From: Thermus caldilimi
Lineage (GTDB): Bacteria; Deinococcota; Deinococci; Deinococcales; Thermaceae
DNA: 64,000 bases
Direction: 5' to 3'
Assembly (NCBI RefSeq): GCF_004684245.1
Contig: NZ_CP038452.1
Coordinates: 916,796 to 980,795, forward strand
Under the pieces are notes generated by a model. That model saw only the letters and a list, made by a program, of their open reading frames with translations. It was not told where the DNA came from and ran no database searches. Positions 31,416-37,925 of the stretch are shown here, piece after piece. The position numbers and the translations under genes were made by a program. Numbering within the stretch: the first letter of the stretch is position 1; every line of letters begins with the position of its first letter.

Positions 31416-32618
31416 TCATGATGCCACGATGGTGCGGATCCAGGGGGGAGGTGTGGGGGCGTGGGGTTGGAGGAGGACGGCGAGGAGGGGGACGGGTGTG
31501 GGGGAGGTGGGCCAGGGGGTGAGGCCGTCGGTGAGGGCGACGATGAGGTCGGGTGGGGGTTTATGGGCGAGGGCGGCGTGGATGCCGAGGGTGATGTCGG
31601 TGCCGCCGCCTCCGAGGAGGTTGATTTGTTCTTTGCGGAAGACCTTTTGGGCGGTGTGGACGGCGGCGTCCACGGTGTAGACCCTGACTTCTTTGACCCT
31701 TTGGAGGATGCCTTGGACTTCGGCGAGGGCCTGGCCGAGGAGTTCTTCGTCCATGGAGCCGGAGGTATCGATGACCACGGCCACCCGGGGTTTGAGGCCG
31801 TAGGTGCCTGGGAGGATCACGGGGTGGTAGGTGCTGGCCCGGCGGTGGGGGCGTGTGTAGGTGGCCCGCTGGCGGGCGGCGAGGTCGGCGAGGCTCTTGC
31901 GGAGGGTGTTGCGGAGGACGCTGCGCCAGTCCACCTTGGGGTTGAGGTAAGCTTCTGCCCAACGGCGCACCCCGGCGGGTACGGTGCCTCGTCCCTTGGC
32001 CTCGTAGTCCCGGATGGCTTGGGCGGTGGCCTGGCGGGCCACCTCCAGGTTGGCCCCTTCCACTCCTCCGGTGGAGGGAGAGGGGTTGCCCAGTTCCCAG
32101 TCCCCGGGATCCCCTCCTGCTCCTGTTCCGTGTTCTTGTGGGGTTTTGGGCCTTTTCTCAGGCGGGAAGCCCAGGAGCAGCTTCAGGTACTCCTCTGCCA
32201 GAAGCCCTGTGGGAAACCCGTACATTTCGGGGAAATGCCCGGCGTAGGGGTGATTTCCCCGGGGAAGGTCCACCCCTGCGGTCTGGGCGTCGTCGTTGAT
32301 TTCCAGGTCCAGGGCGATTTTGGAGAGGTAGGGGTGGCGCTGGTGGAGGTTTTCTCCCCGGGGTCCCGGGTGTTCCCGGAGGAGGTGGTGGACCTCGTGC
32401 CAGAGGAGGCCCACCACCTGGGTGTCGGTGAGGGCATCCAGGAAGCAGGGATTGTAGTAGAGGCGGGCGTGCCGGTCGACGGCCATAGTTTGGAGGCGGT
32501 CGGTTTCCACGAGGGTGAGGAGGTAGACGATGGGGTAGAGGTAGGGGAACCGGGCCGCAAGGGCGGCCCTTGCGGCCCGGAGGCGTTCCCCGTGGGGTGT
32601 GGTGGGGTTGATGTACAT
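31416..32618 (-). CDS. VWA-like metallopeptidase (DUF2201 type)
   Basis: This 400-residue protein starts MYINPTTPHGERLRAARAAL after GGAGGTGACC. The N-terminal half has LLWHEVHHLLREH, a zinc-peptidase-like HExxH motif, plus EINDDAQTAG. The C-terminal half is a von Willebrand A domain with the MIDAS signature DTSGSMDEE and a later DGLTPWP loop. This pairing is the DUF2201 family, usually encoded next to a MoxR AAA+ ATPase, as here. Such pairs act as metal-dependent chaperones or remodelling machines. What it acts on here is unknown. Confidence 0.85.
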   Translation of the reverse strand: MYINPTTPHGERLRAARAALAARFPYLYPIVYLLTLVETDRLQTMAVDRHARLYYNPCFLDALTDTQVVGLLWHEVHHLLREHPGPRGENLHQRHPYLSKIALDLEINDDAQTAGVDLPRGNHPYAGHFPEMYGFPTGLLAEEYLKLLLGFPPEKRPKTPQEHGTGAGGDPGDWELGNPSPSTGGVEGANLEVARQATAQAIRDYEAKGRGTVPAGVRRWAEAYLNPKVDWRSVLRNTLRKSLADLAARQRATYTRPHRRASTYHPVILPGTYGLKPRVAVVIDTSGSMDEELLGQALAEVQGILQRVKEVRVYTVDAAVHTAQKVFRKEQINLLGGGGTDITLGIHAALAHKPPPDLIVALTDGLTPWPTSPTPVPLLAVLLQPHAPTPPPWIRTIVAS

Positions 32619-32620
32619 GG

Positions 32621-33730
32621 TCACCTCCGCATTTCTGCCACCTTTTGCACGAGGGGAAGGAAGCGTTGGGCGGCCTCGGGGAAGGTCCAGGTGGGCTTGC
32701 GTTCCTCCCTGGCCCGTTGGTGGGCGCGGATGAGGCGTCCTGCGGCGGGGACGGCGATGTCGGCGCGGCCTTCTTGGGCGGCGTGTCCGAGGACACGCCA
32801 GGCTTGCTTCCACCGCTCCTCGCTCCACTCGCTGACCACGAGGGAGGCCACGCTCATGAGGGTGGCGTAGGCCCGGTCATCGCGGGAGGGGAGGAGGGAG
32901 GGGTTGTGGAGGACCTCTTTGGGGTCGGGGAGGTCCAGATCCAGGAGGAAGGTCATGAAGGCGTACCCCGCCTTACCCACGGCTCCGGCCACGAGGGTGC
33001 TCTGGACGCTTTCTCCGAACCCGAGGGCGCGGGCGGTACCCAGGGCTTGGGCGGCCATGGTCCAGGTGCGGTAGGAAGGCCAGGCTCTTCCCCTACCTTC
33101 ACCCTGGGGGAGGTGGTAGGCGTGGGTGGGGTTGCGTTCCAGGTAGAGGGCCACCATGTCTCGGGCCCACTCTTGGTGGGCGGCGAGGGTTTCTGGGGGT
33201 GGCGGGGGCGGCAGTTTGGGGTAGATGGTGTCCCATCCTTCCCGGAGGCCCTGGGCCCACTCCTGGGGGGTCAGGTTCCACTCCAGGTGGAGGAGGCGGT
33301 TGGCTATGGGGGGTTCCAGGTCAAAGCCGCCCACGGCGATTTCGGCGGGGTTAGCGGCGGCGGCGATGCGGGAGGGGATGGGGGTATCCCCGGCCACTCT
33401 TTCGTTGATGACCCGGAGGAGGGCTGGGCGGACGTCCTCGGGAGTGGAGGAGAGTTCGTCGAGGAAGAGGATGCTTTCCCGTCCTTTTTCCAGGAGGCGG
33501 GTGAGCCAGGGGAGAGGGACCAGGCTCACCCGTCCTTCGTGGGCCACGGGGAATCCCCCGAAGTCGGTGCGGTCCCGGGTGGCACCGATGAGGACTTCCA
33601 GGTGCCACCCGAGCCGCCGGGCCAGGTGGGTGAGGGTGGCGGTTTTGCCTGTGCCTGGGGGTCCCCAGAGGATGATGGGGACGTCTCCCACGAGGGCGGT
33701 GTAGAGGGCTTCCACTTGTTCTCGGAACAT
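32621..33730 (-). CDS. MoxR-family AAA+ ATPase
   Basis: This 369-residue protein shows Walker A WGPPGTGKTATLTHLARRLG near residue 23, Walker B ESILFLDELSSTPEDV and sensor 1 AAANPAEI. The C-terminal half is a helical region specific to this subgroup. It ends two bases before the VWA partner start and overlaps nothing upstream, so the pair is cotranscribed. MoxR proteins typically load or activate VWA partners. Confidence 0.85.
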   Translation of the reverse strand: MFREQVEALYTALVGDVPIILWGPPGTGKTATLTHLARRLGWHLEVLIGATRDRTDFGGFPVAHEGRVSLVPLPWLTRLLEKGRESILFLDELSSTPEDVRPALLRVINERVAGDTPIPSRIAAAANPAEIAVGGFDLEPPIANRLLHLEWNLTPQEWAQGLREGWDTIYPKLPPPPPPETLAAHQEWARDMVALYLERNPTHAYHLPQGEGRGRAWPSYRTWTMAAQALGTARALGFGESVQSTLVAGAVGKAGYAFMTFLLDLDLPDPKEVLHNPSLLPSRDDRAYATLMSVASLVVSEWSEERWKQAWRVLGHAAQEGRADIAVPAAGRLIRAHQRAREERKPTWTFPEAAQRFLPLVQKVAEMRR

Positions 33731-33731
33731 T

Positions 33732-33875
33732 TCAATCCTCCAGGAGGTGAGCCCGGCGGCGGGCCAGGCTTCTGGGGTTTCCGCGGGGCTTTCTGCGGTC
33801 GCGGTGGCGTTTGCCCCTCTTGCGGAACTCCAGGTAGTCCTGGAGTTCCTGTGGGTTGAGCTTGATCCTGGGCAT
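33732..33875 (-). CDS. 47-residue basic protein
   Basis: The frame reads MPRIKLNPQELQDYLEFRKR and is then dominated by Arg and Lys (RHRDRRKPRGNP; ARRRAHLLED). It fits exactly between the stop of the upstream gene and the MoxR start. The composition suggests nucleic-acid binding. No family recognised. Confidence 0.55.
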   Translation of the reverse strand: MPRIKLNPQELQDYLEFRKRGKRHRDRRKPRGNPRSLARRRAHLLED

Positions 33876-33876
33876 G

Positions 33877-34116
33877 TTATTCCACCGCGACCCAGCCTTT
33901 GGGACCGGGGGCCAACACCAGGGCTCCTTTAGGGGGGTTGGGGGTGACTACGACGGTCACTCCGGCAGGCAGGTCTTCTTCTGGGACAAGTGTGCCCTCA
34001 CAGAGGGCCTGGGGATGGGCGTAGACCTGTCCTTCCAGGAGGGCCAGGTGCTTCATGCCGGTTTCGGAGAGCCTTTTGCCTTGGTGCCTTGTCTTTCCGC
34101 CTAGGAAGTAGAGCAT
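33877..34116 (-). CDS. Small hypothetical protein
   Basis: A 79-residue protein starting MLYFLGGKTRHQGKRLSETG after AAAGGAGGTAGCC. The second half is beta-rich (LPAGVTVVVTPNPPKGALVL). It has the hairpin plus extended Shine-Dalgarno leader and heads the small operon with the basic protein, MoxR and VWA genes. No family recognised. Confidence 0.6.
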   Translation of the reverse strand: MLYFLGGKTRHQGKRLSETGMKHLALLEGQVYAHPQALCEGTLVPEEDLPAGVTVVVTPNPPKGALVLAPGPKGWVAVE

Positions 34117-34169
34117 GGCTACCTCCTTTCACCTTTCGGACGGCCAGGGGCACTAAAGGTGCCCCTGGC
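34117..34169 (-). promoter_or_regulatory. Leader module: GC hairpin plus extended Shine-Dalgarno, MoxR operon
   Basis: GCCAGGGGCAC pairs with GTGCCCCTGGC across five bases (34143-34169) and is followed by CGTCCGAAAGGTGAAAGGAG and the ATG. The hairpin lies inside the 3' end of the upstream gene. A nearly identical stem lies at 34597-34623. Confidence 0.65.
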
Positions 34170-34540
34170 GTTTGGATTCGCTAGAAGGATTTTCCTCACC
34201 CTCCCCCGGAGGAAGCGCCAGCTTCCTGGGCGGAGGCCTTCCTTCAGCCACCTCTCCAGGGTGGTCTGCTTGAGCTCGAGGCGCTGAGCGGCTTCTGCCA
34301 GCCCTCCCTGGGCTCGTATGAAGGTCCAGAGGTACTCCTGGGGGTGGAAGGTGTCCGCGTAGGTCCCGCACCGGGGACAGGGGCGGGTGAACCATCCGTC
34401 TCCCCAGTCGTAGGGGAAGCCGCACAGCACGCGGGGAGGGCCTCGAGGACCAGGGTTTGCCCGGCATCATGGGTTAGCCGGGCGGCCTTCCGCGTGCCGT
34501 TGCCCCCTCCCTCCCAGCGGTGAGATCGGGACCCAGGCAC
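34119..34540 (-). pseudogene. Zinc-ribbon/HTH protein, frameshifted near 34433
   Basis: A GTG after AGGAGCT opens VPGSRSHRWEGGGNGTRKAA and continues THDAGQTLVLEALP. The next frame continues VLCGFPYDWGDGWFTRPCPR with CPRCG (zinc knuckle), then an HTH GGLAEAAQRLELKQTTLERW, and finishes in the 3' hairpin. One extra base in the four-G run at 34433-34436 would join them. Taken alone, the second frame has a GTG start but no ribosome binding site. It may be a small transcription regulator. Confidence 0.5.
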
Positions 34541-34569
34541 AGCTCCTAGAGAGCCGTTCGGCTTGCGCC

Positions 34570-34623
34570 CACCTAGGCGGCTTCGCCTTCCAGACTGCCA
34601 GGGGCACCTTTGGTGCCCCTGGC
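34570..34623 (-). promoter_or_regulatory. Leader module (diverged): GC hairpin before the zinc-ribbon gene
   Basis: GCCAGGGGCACC pairs perfectly with GGTGCCCCTGGC across TTT (34597-34623) and is followed by AGTCTGGAAGGCGAAG, after which the usual AAAGGAGG is lost. It is about 30 bp upstream of the gene start. Confidence 0.55.
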
Positions 34624-34624
34624 G

Positions 34625-34941
34625 TGTTTCGGTTCACCATAGAGTTCGCTCCCTCTGGGCCGCGATGACTCCCCTCCCCCCAAAGGGGGGAGGGGTGCGG
34701 GGGGAGGGGGGATACAACCTCCCTGATTACCCATCCGCATCAAGTTTCCTTTGGCTCCTCAAGCTACCTTCTCCTCTCCTCACCCTCTTGTGTTAGGAAT
34801 GCTTTCCTCAAGGAAAATCTTTTCTTTCGTTCCTTTGCCGGGATTTTTCTTAGAATGATGCGTTTGGGGTAAACGGGGCGAAGGTTGTTGGGGGCGGGGT
34901 TTTGACTTGGGGAATGGGAGTTTTTGATGTGGCGGGGGGAT
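34625..34941. other. Non-coding spacer between the recombination region and the T4SS
   Basis: This stretch is locally AT-richer than its surroundings and has no ORF with a ribosome binding site. It contains a CCCCTCCCCCC/GGGGGGAGGGG hairpin (about 34673-34697) and runs of T on the plus strand. It may hold the terminator of the upstream minus-strand operon; nothing else was recognised. Confidence 0.4.
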
Positions 34942-35946
34942 TTATCCCCTCTTGCTGTCAACCACGATGCCATCGGGGTCTTCTTTTCTGAGAGCCTGAT
35001 CGATGGCGGCGGTGAAGTCGGGGTAAACTTTGTAGACGCCTTTAGCGAGTACGGCGATGCCTACCCGAAACACGGGGCGGGTGAGGCGTTTGCCGGTTTC
35101 CAGGTCCGGGTATCCCAGGAGGGGTCGGAGGACGGGGTTTTCCAGGACATCCCGCAGGTCTTCCCCGTGGACGGTGGCTACGATGTCCACACCCCTCCGC
35201 CTGGCGGTTTCCAGCACCTCCACGTCCCCGTGGTAGCCGATCTCGTCCACCACGATGGTTTCGGGGGAGTGGTTGGTGATGGCCTGCAAGATGATGTTGG
35301 CCTGCTTCCGGGGGTCTCCCACCATCATCCTCCGAGCAGACCCGATGATGGGGTGAGGGACTGCACCGTCCCCTGCAATCTCGTTGGAGGTGTCCACGAT
35401 AACCAGGCGGGCCTTCAGGGTTTTGGCTTTTTCCTCTACGATTCCCCGCAGAAGCGTGGTCTTCCCTACTCCGGGAGGACCAATGATGAGGGTTGAGTCC
35501 CTGCCTCCTATCCAGTCCCGCAAAGGGGTGGCTATGCCTGGAATAGCCCTGCCGAACCGGATGGTGAAACCGATAGGCAGGTCATCCGCATCCCGGATTA
35601 CCGAGATACGGTGAAGTGTCCCGGGTATCCCCGCCCGCCCGTTAGACCGGAAACTGCCCACTTTGGCATAGAAGTAGTCAATATCCCCTTGGGACACCTC
35701 TCGGTGCAGCTTCTGCTCTCCCCGCACCCGCACTACCAGGGGCCGCCCCAAGTCCATCGCCACCTCTTCCACGCCCTCAATGTCTTCCTGCAGAATGGCC
35801 CGTATCCAGGCGGGAAAGTAGGAAAGAAGCCGCTCCGTCCCTATCCGTTCAGCTTCCTCTATGTGCCGAAGGGTCTCCTCTTTGGGGCCCCCCACCCCCA
35901 AATGAACCGCTTTGGGGCCCCCCACCCCCAAATGAACCTCCTTCAA
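34942..35946 (-). CDS. SpoIIIAA/Ycf45-type ATPase, possible VirB11 substitute
   Basis: This 334-residue ATPase has Walker A IIGPPGVGKTTLLRGI near residue 148, DTSNEI, Walker B ETIVVDEIG and VDIVATVHGEDLRD, as in SpoIIIAA/Ycf45 proteins, distant relatives of secretion ATPases. The TTG start overlaps the previous stop (TTGA) after AAGGAGG. Two tandem copies of the VHLGVGGPK repeat form the extreme N-terminus. It is the last gene of the T4SS operon, and no ordinary VirB11 is present, so a motor role in secretion is plausible but unproved. Confidence 0.8.
   Translation of the reverse strand: MKEVHLGVGGPKAVHLGVGGPKEETLRHIEEAERIGTERLLSYFPAWIRAILQEDIEGVEEVAMDLGRPLVVRVRGEQKLHREVSQGDIDYFYAKVGSFRSNGRAGIPGTLHRISVIRDADDLPIGFTIRFGRAIPGIATPLRDWIGGRDSTLIIGPPGVGKTTLLRGIVEEKAKTLKARLVIVDTSNEIAGDGAVPHPIIGSARRMMVGDPRKQANIILQAITNHSPETIVVDEIGYHGDVEVLETARRRGVDIVATVHGEDLRDVLENPVLRPLLGYPDLETGKRLTRPVFRVGIAVLAKGVYKVYPDFTAAIDQALRKEDPDGIVVDSKRG
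35881..35938 (-). repeat. Two tandem palindromic repeats inside the ATPase gene
   Basis: Two identical 28-bp units, 30 bp apart, encode the peptide VHLGVGGPK twice in frame at the ATPase N-terminus. TTTGGGG and CCCCAAA form a short stem within each unit. The unit matches those at 11854 and 36252. Confidence 0.8.
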
Positions 35947-36683
35947 GCCTTACCTCCTTGCATCAAACGGGGCCCTGAACGGACCACCCACCGCCCACCC
36001 TCCTTTTCCACCAAACCTTTCTCTTCAAGGGCCTTCAACCGCTTGTAAACCGCTGCTTTACTCACTCCAAAGATCTCCACTAGCTCCTTCGCCGTCCGGG
36101 GAGTTTGCAACACCCTTAGGTAGTCTTCGTGGGAACCCTTGGATTGCCGAAATGACCCCGTTTCCTCTTCGTTTACCTCTGCTCTCCCTTCCGCACTTTC
36201 AGGCTCTTGCGAGTTTACCGAAACATCAAGGAGAAAACTTTTGGTTTCCGCTTTGGGGCCCCCTACCCCCAAATGAACCTCCCCTTGGGAAACCCAGGTG
36301 ACAGCGTTTTTTTGTCCTTCAAGGAGTTCCCCAAGCACCTTGGCAATGACAAAAGTGGACACGGGAACGAACAAGGAAGAAAGGAAGACCTCAACTTCCG
36401 CCACTCCTATTCCTGCTCGCCGCATGGAGAAGTAGTTGCCTACCCACACCAGGCCAAGGGCTACCACCGCCCCCCACGATGCCCATCGCGATCCCCGAAG
36501 GAGAGAGTTGGAAAGCAACGACAGCAGGAAGGCGCTCATCTCCAAGGCCGCCGCCAGACCCACAGCAAACCATCCAGGAAGGTTTCCCAGGGTGAGCCTG
36601 TACCACTCGCTCAGGTGTCCCGTGGACATCACCAGGGCAAAGGCGTAGGACACCACCAAAAGCGTGGCTAAAAACCCCCTCAC
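35943..36683 (-). CDS. Membrane protein with C-terminal winged helix
   Basis: This protein of about 246 residues starts at a GTG overlapping the transglycosylase stop (VRGFLATLLVVSYAFALVMS). Four to five transmembrane segments lie in residues 1-135. A linker carries a third VHLGVGGPK repeat (GEVHLGVGGPKAETKS). The C-terminal 75 residues are a winged helix (TPRTAKELVEIFGVSKAAVY, KRLKALEEKGLVEKEGGRWV). It would tether a DNA-binding domain to the membrane beside the conjugation machine. This is an uncommon architecture. Confidence 0.7.
   Translation of the reverse strand: MRGFLATLLVVSYAFALVMSTGHLSEWYRLTLGNLPGWFAVGLAAALEMSAFLLSLLSNSLLRGSRWASWGAVVALGLVWVGNYFSMRRAGIGVAEVEVFLSSLFVPVSTFVIAKVLGELLEGQKNAVTWVSQGEVHLGVGGPKAETKSFLLDVSVNSQEPESAEGRAEVNEEETGSFRQSKGSHEDYLRVLQTPRTAKELVEIFGVSKAAVYKRLKALEEKGLVEKEGGRWVVRSGPRLMQGGKA
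36252..36279 (-). repeat. Palindromic repeat inside the membrane-wHTH gene
   Basis: The unit differs at one base from those at 35881 and 35911 and encodes EVHLGVGGPKA in frame in the linker between the membrane and winged-helix parts. Confidence 0.8.
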
Positions 36684-37138
36684 ATCACCCCTCCTCTCCA
36701 ACGCCAGTAAACCCGCAAAACCCGCTCCACATAGCGCACCGTGGAGGCGGGGATCCGCCCCGAGCGCACCGCCCCCAGCCCCGCGTTGTAGGCGGCCAGG
36801 GCCAGCCGCCAGTCCCGGGTGGCTAGCCAAAGCTCCCGCAGGTGCTTGGCCGTGGCCCAGAGCGCCCAGTCGGGGTCAGTCCTCCACTCCGGGGGGGCTC
36901 CCCCGGTGGTCCGGTGCCAGGTGCCGGGCATGAACTGCCCCAGGCCCACCTCCCCCGCCCGGCCCACCGCCTGGGGGCAGTAGCCGCTCTCCACCCAGAC
37001 CACCGCCGCCACCAGGTAGGGGTCCACCCCCCAGGCCAGGGCGTGCCGCCAGGTGAGGTGCCAGAGGTCCTGAGGTACATACCTACAGGCCAAAGCGGGA
37101 AACAGTAACCCTAGGAAAATAACCCATCCCCTTTTCAT
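36680..37138 (-). CDS. VirB1-like lytic transglycosylase
   Basis: This 152-residue protein has a signal peptide (MKRGWVIFLGLLFPALACRY) and an SLT domain. The catalytic glutamate lies in AAVVWVESGYCPQAVGRAGE, followed by VGLGQFMPGTW and LALAAYNAGLGAV. It would open peptidoglycan for the secretion channel. It overlaps both neighbours by GTGA-type junctions in the T4SS operon. Confidence 0.85.
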   Translation of the reverse strand: MKRGWVIFLGLLFPALACRYVPQDLWHLTWRHALAWGVDPYLVAAVVWVESGYCPQAVGRAGEVGLGQFMPGTWHRTTGGAPPEWRTDPDWALWATAKHLRELWLATRDWRLALAAYNAGLGAVRSGRIPASTVRYVERVLRVYWRWRGGVM

Positions 37139-37368
37139 TCCCCAGGTTTACCTGTGGTCGGTTCTCCCGAGGTTGCCTCGGTCAACTTCTTGAACTCCCC
37201 CACGTAGGCTAGCTCCTCCAGGGTTTCCAGGTGAGTAAACCACCTTTCCCACAGAAGGGGAACACCCCAAGCCAACAGGATGGCGTATGGGGTGTACCAG
37301 AGATTGAGAAAGAACACCAGGGGCACCTCTGCCCAAAGGAGTACCCTGGCCCAAAGGGGAAACTTCAT
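37135..37368 (-). CDS. Small two-pass membrane protein
   Basis: A 77-residue protein starting MKFPLWARVLLWAEVPLVFF after GGGAGGTGGGCG. Two hydrophobic helices occupy residues 8-45 and a soluble tail follows (LETLEELAYVGEFKKLTEAT). Its position in the T4SS operon suggests a channel accessory. It is not clearly VirB3, for which a better candidate exists at 44964-45350. Confidence 0.6.
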   Translation of the reverse strand: MKFPLWARVLLWAEVPLVFFLNLWYTPYAILLAWGVPLLWERWFTHLETLEELAYVGEFKKLTEATSGEPTTGKPGE

Positions 37369-37925
37369 CGCCCACCTCCCAAGATGCCCAATCGCCGCAT
37401 CACGTGAAGCCTCATGGCCACCTCGAGGTCGTACCTGACCTCCCTGCCTGCCTGCATAAGGGCTAACCCGTAGTCCCGCCACAAACGGGCTTCATCGGGA
37501 GTCATCTCCCGCGTCCTACCCTCCAGATCAGCAATTCCAGCCACCAAAGGCCCTATCACACCTTTCCTCCCATCCACCACCACAAACGACCCCTCTATCT
37601 TCAGGGGCCAGGGGTGAACCTGGTACAGCTTCCCCCCTAACCCGCTGAACACCAGAAAGTAACTCCCCGGATCCCTTGAGGCTTCCAAAGAACCCACCAA
37701 GTAAACCCCCCCTTTTCCCTCCCGCAACCGCCTCCACACCGCCTCCATCAGGGGACGCTCCCGAAACACGGGGGCCACCAAAATAACCTCCCTCCCCCTC
37801 TCCACAAAGGAAAGAAACGCCTGCCATTCCCATCCAGACGCCTCACTCAAACAACCAGTCCAGCCCAGAGTCCCCAGAACGAGGAGAACGACTCCCCTGG
37901 GTCCCAGAAACCTCTGGAGAAACAC
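37365..37925 (-). CDS. Degenerate PLD-like lipoprotein
   Basis: This protein of about 186 residues starts at a GTG after AGGAAAG. The N-terminus ends in LVLGTLGWTGC, a lipobox-like site. The body resembles half a phospholipase-D nuclease: ILVAPVFRERPLMEAVWRRL and then PLKIEGSFVVVDGRKGVIGP, which aligns with the HxKxxxxDG...G motif but has Leu in place of His. It is probably an envelope-anchored, non-catalytic relative of Nuc-type proteins found near conjugation genes. It overlaps the VirD4 gene by 83 bp. Confidence 0.6.
   Translation of the reverse strand: MFLQRFLGPRGVVLLVLGTLGWTGCLSEASGWEWQAFLSFVERGREVILVAPVFRERPLMEAVWRRLREGKGGVYLVGSLEASRDPGSYFLVFSGLGGKLYQVHPWPLKIEGSFVVVDGRKGVIGPLVAGIADLEGRTREMTPDEARLWRDYGLALMQAGREVRYDLEVAMRLHVMRRLGILGGGR

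Noticed and set aside
34764-34973. 69-codon minus-strand frame starting MASWLTARGDKS
   Set aside because: It lies in an AT-richer spacer, has a Lys/Arg/Pro-rich random look and no ribosome binding site, and overlaps the end of the ATPase gene.
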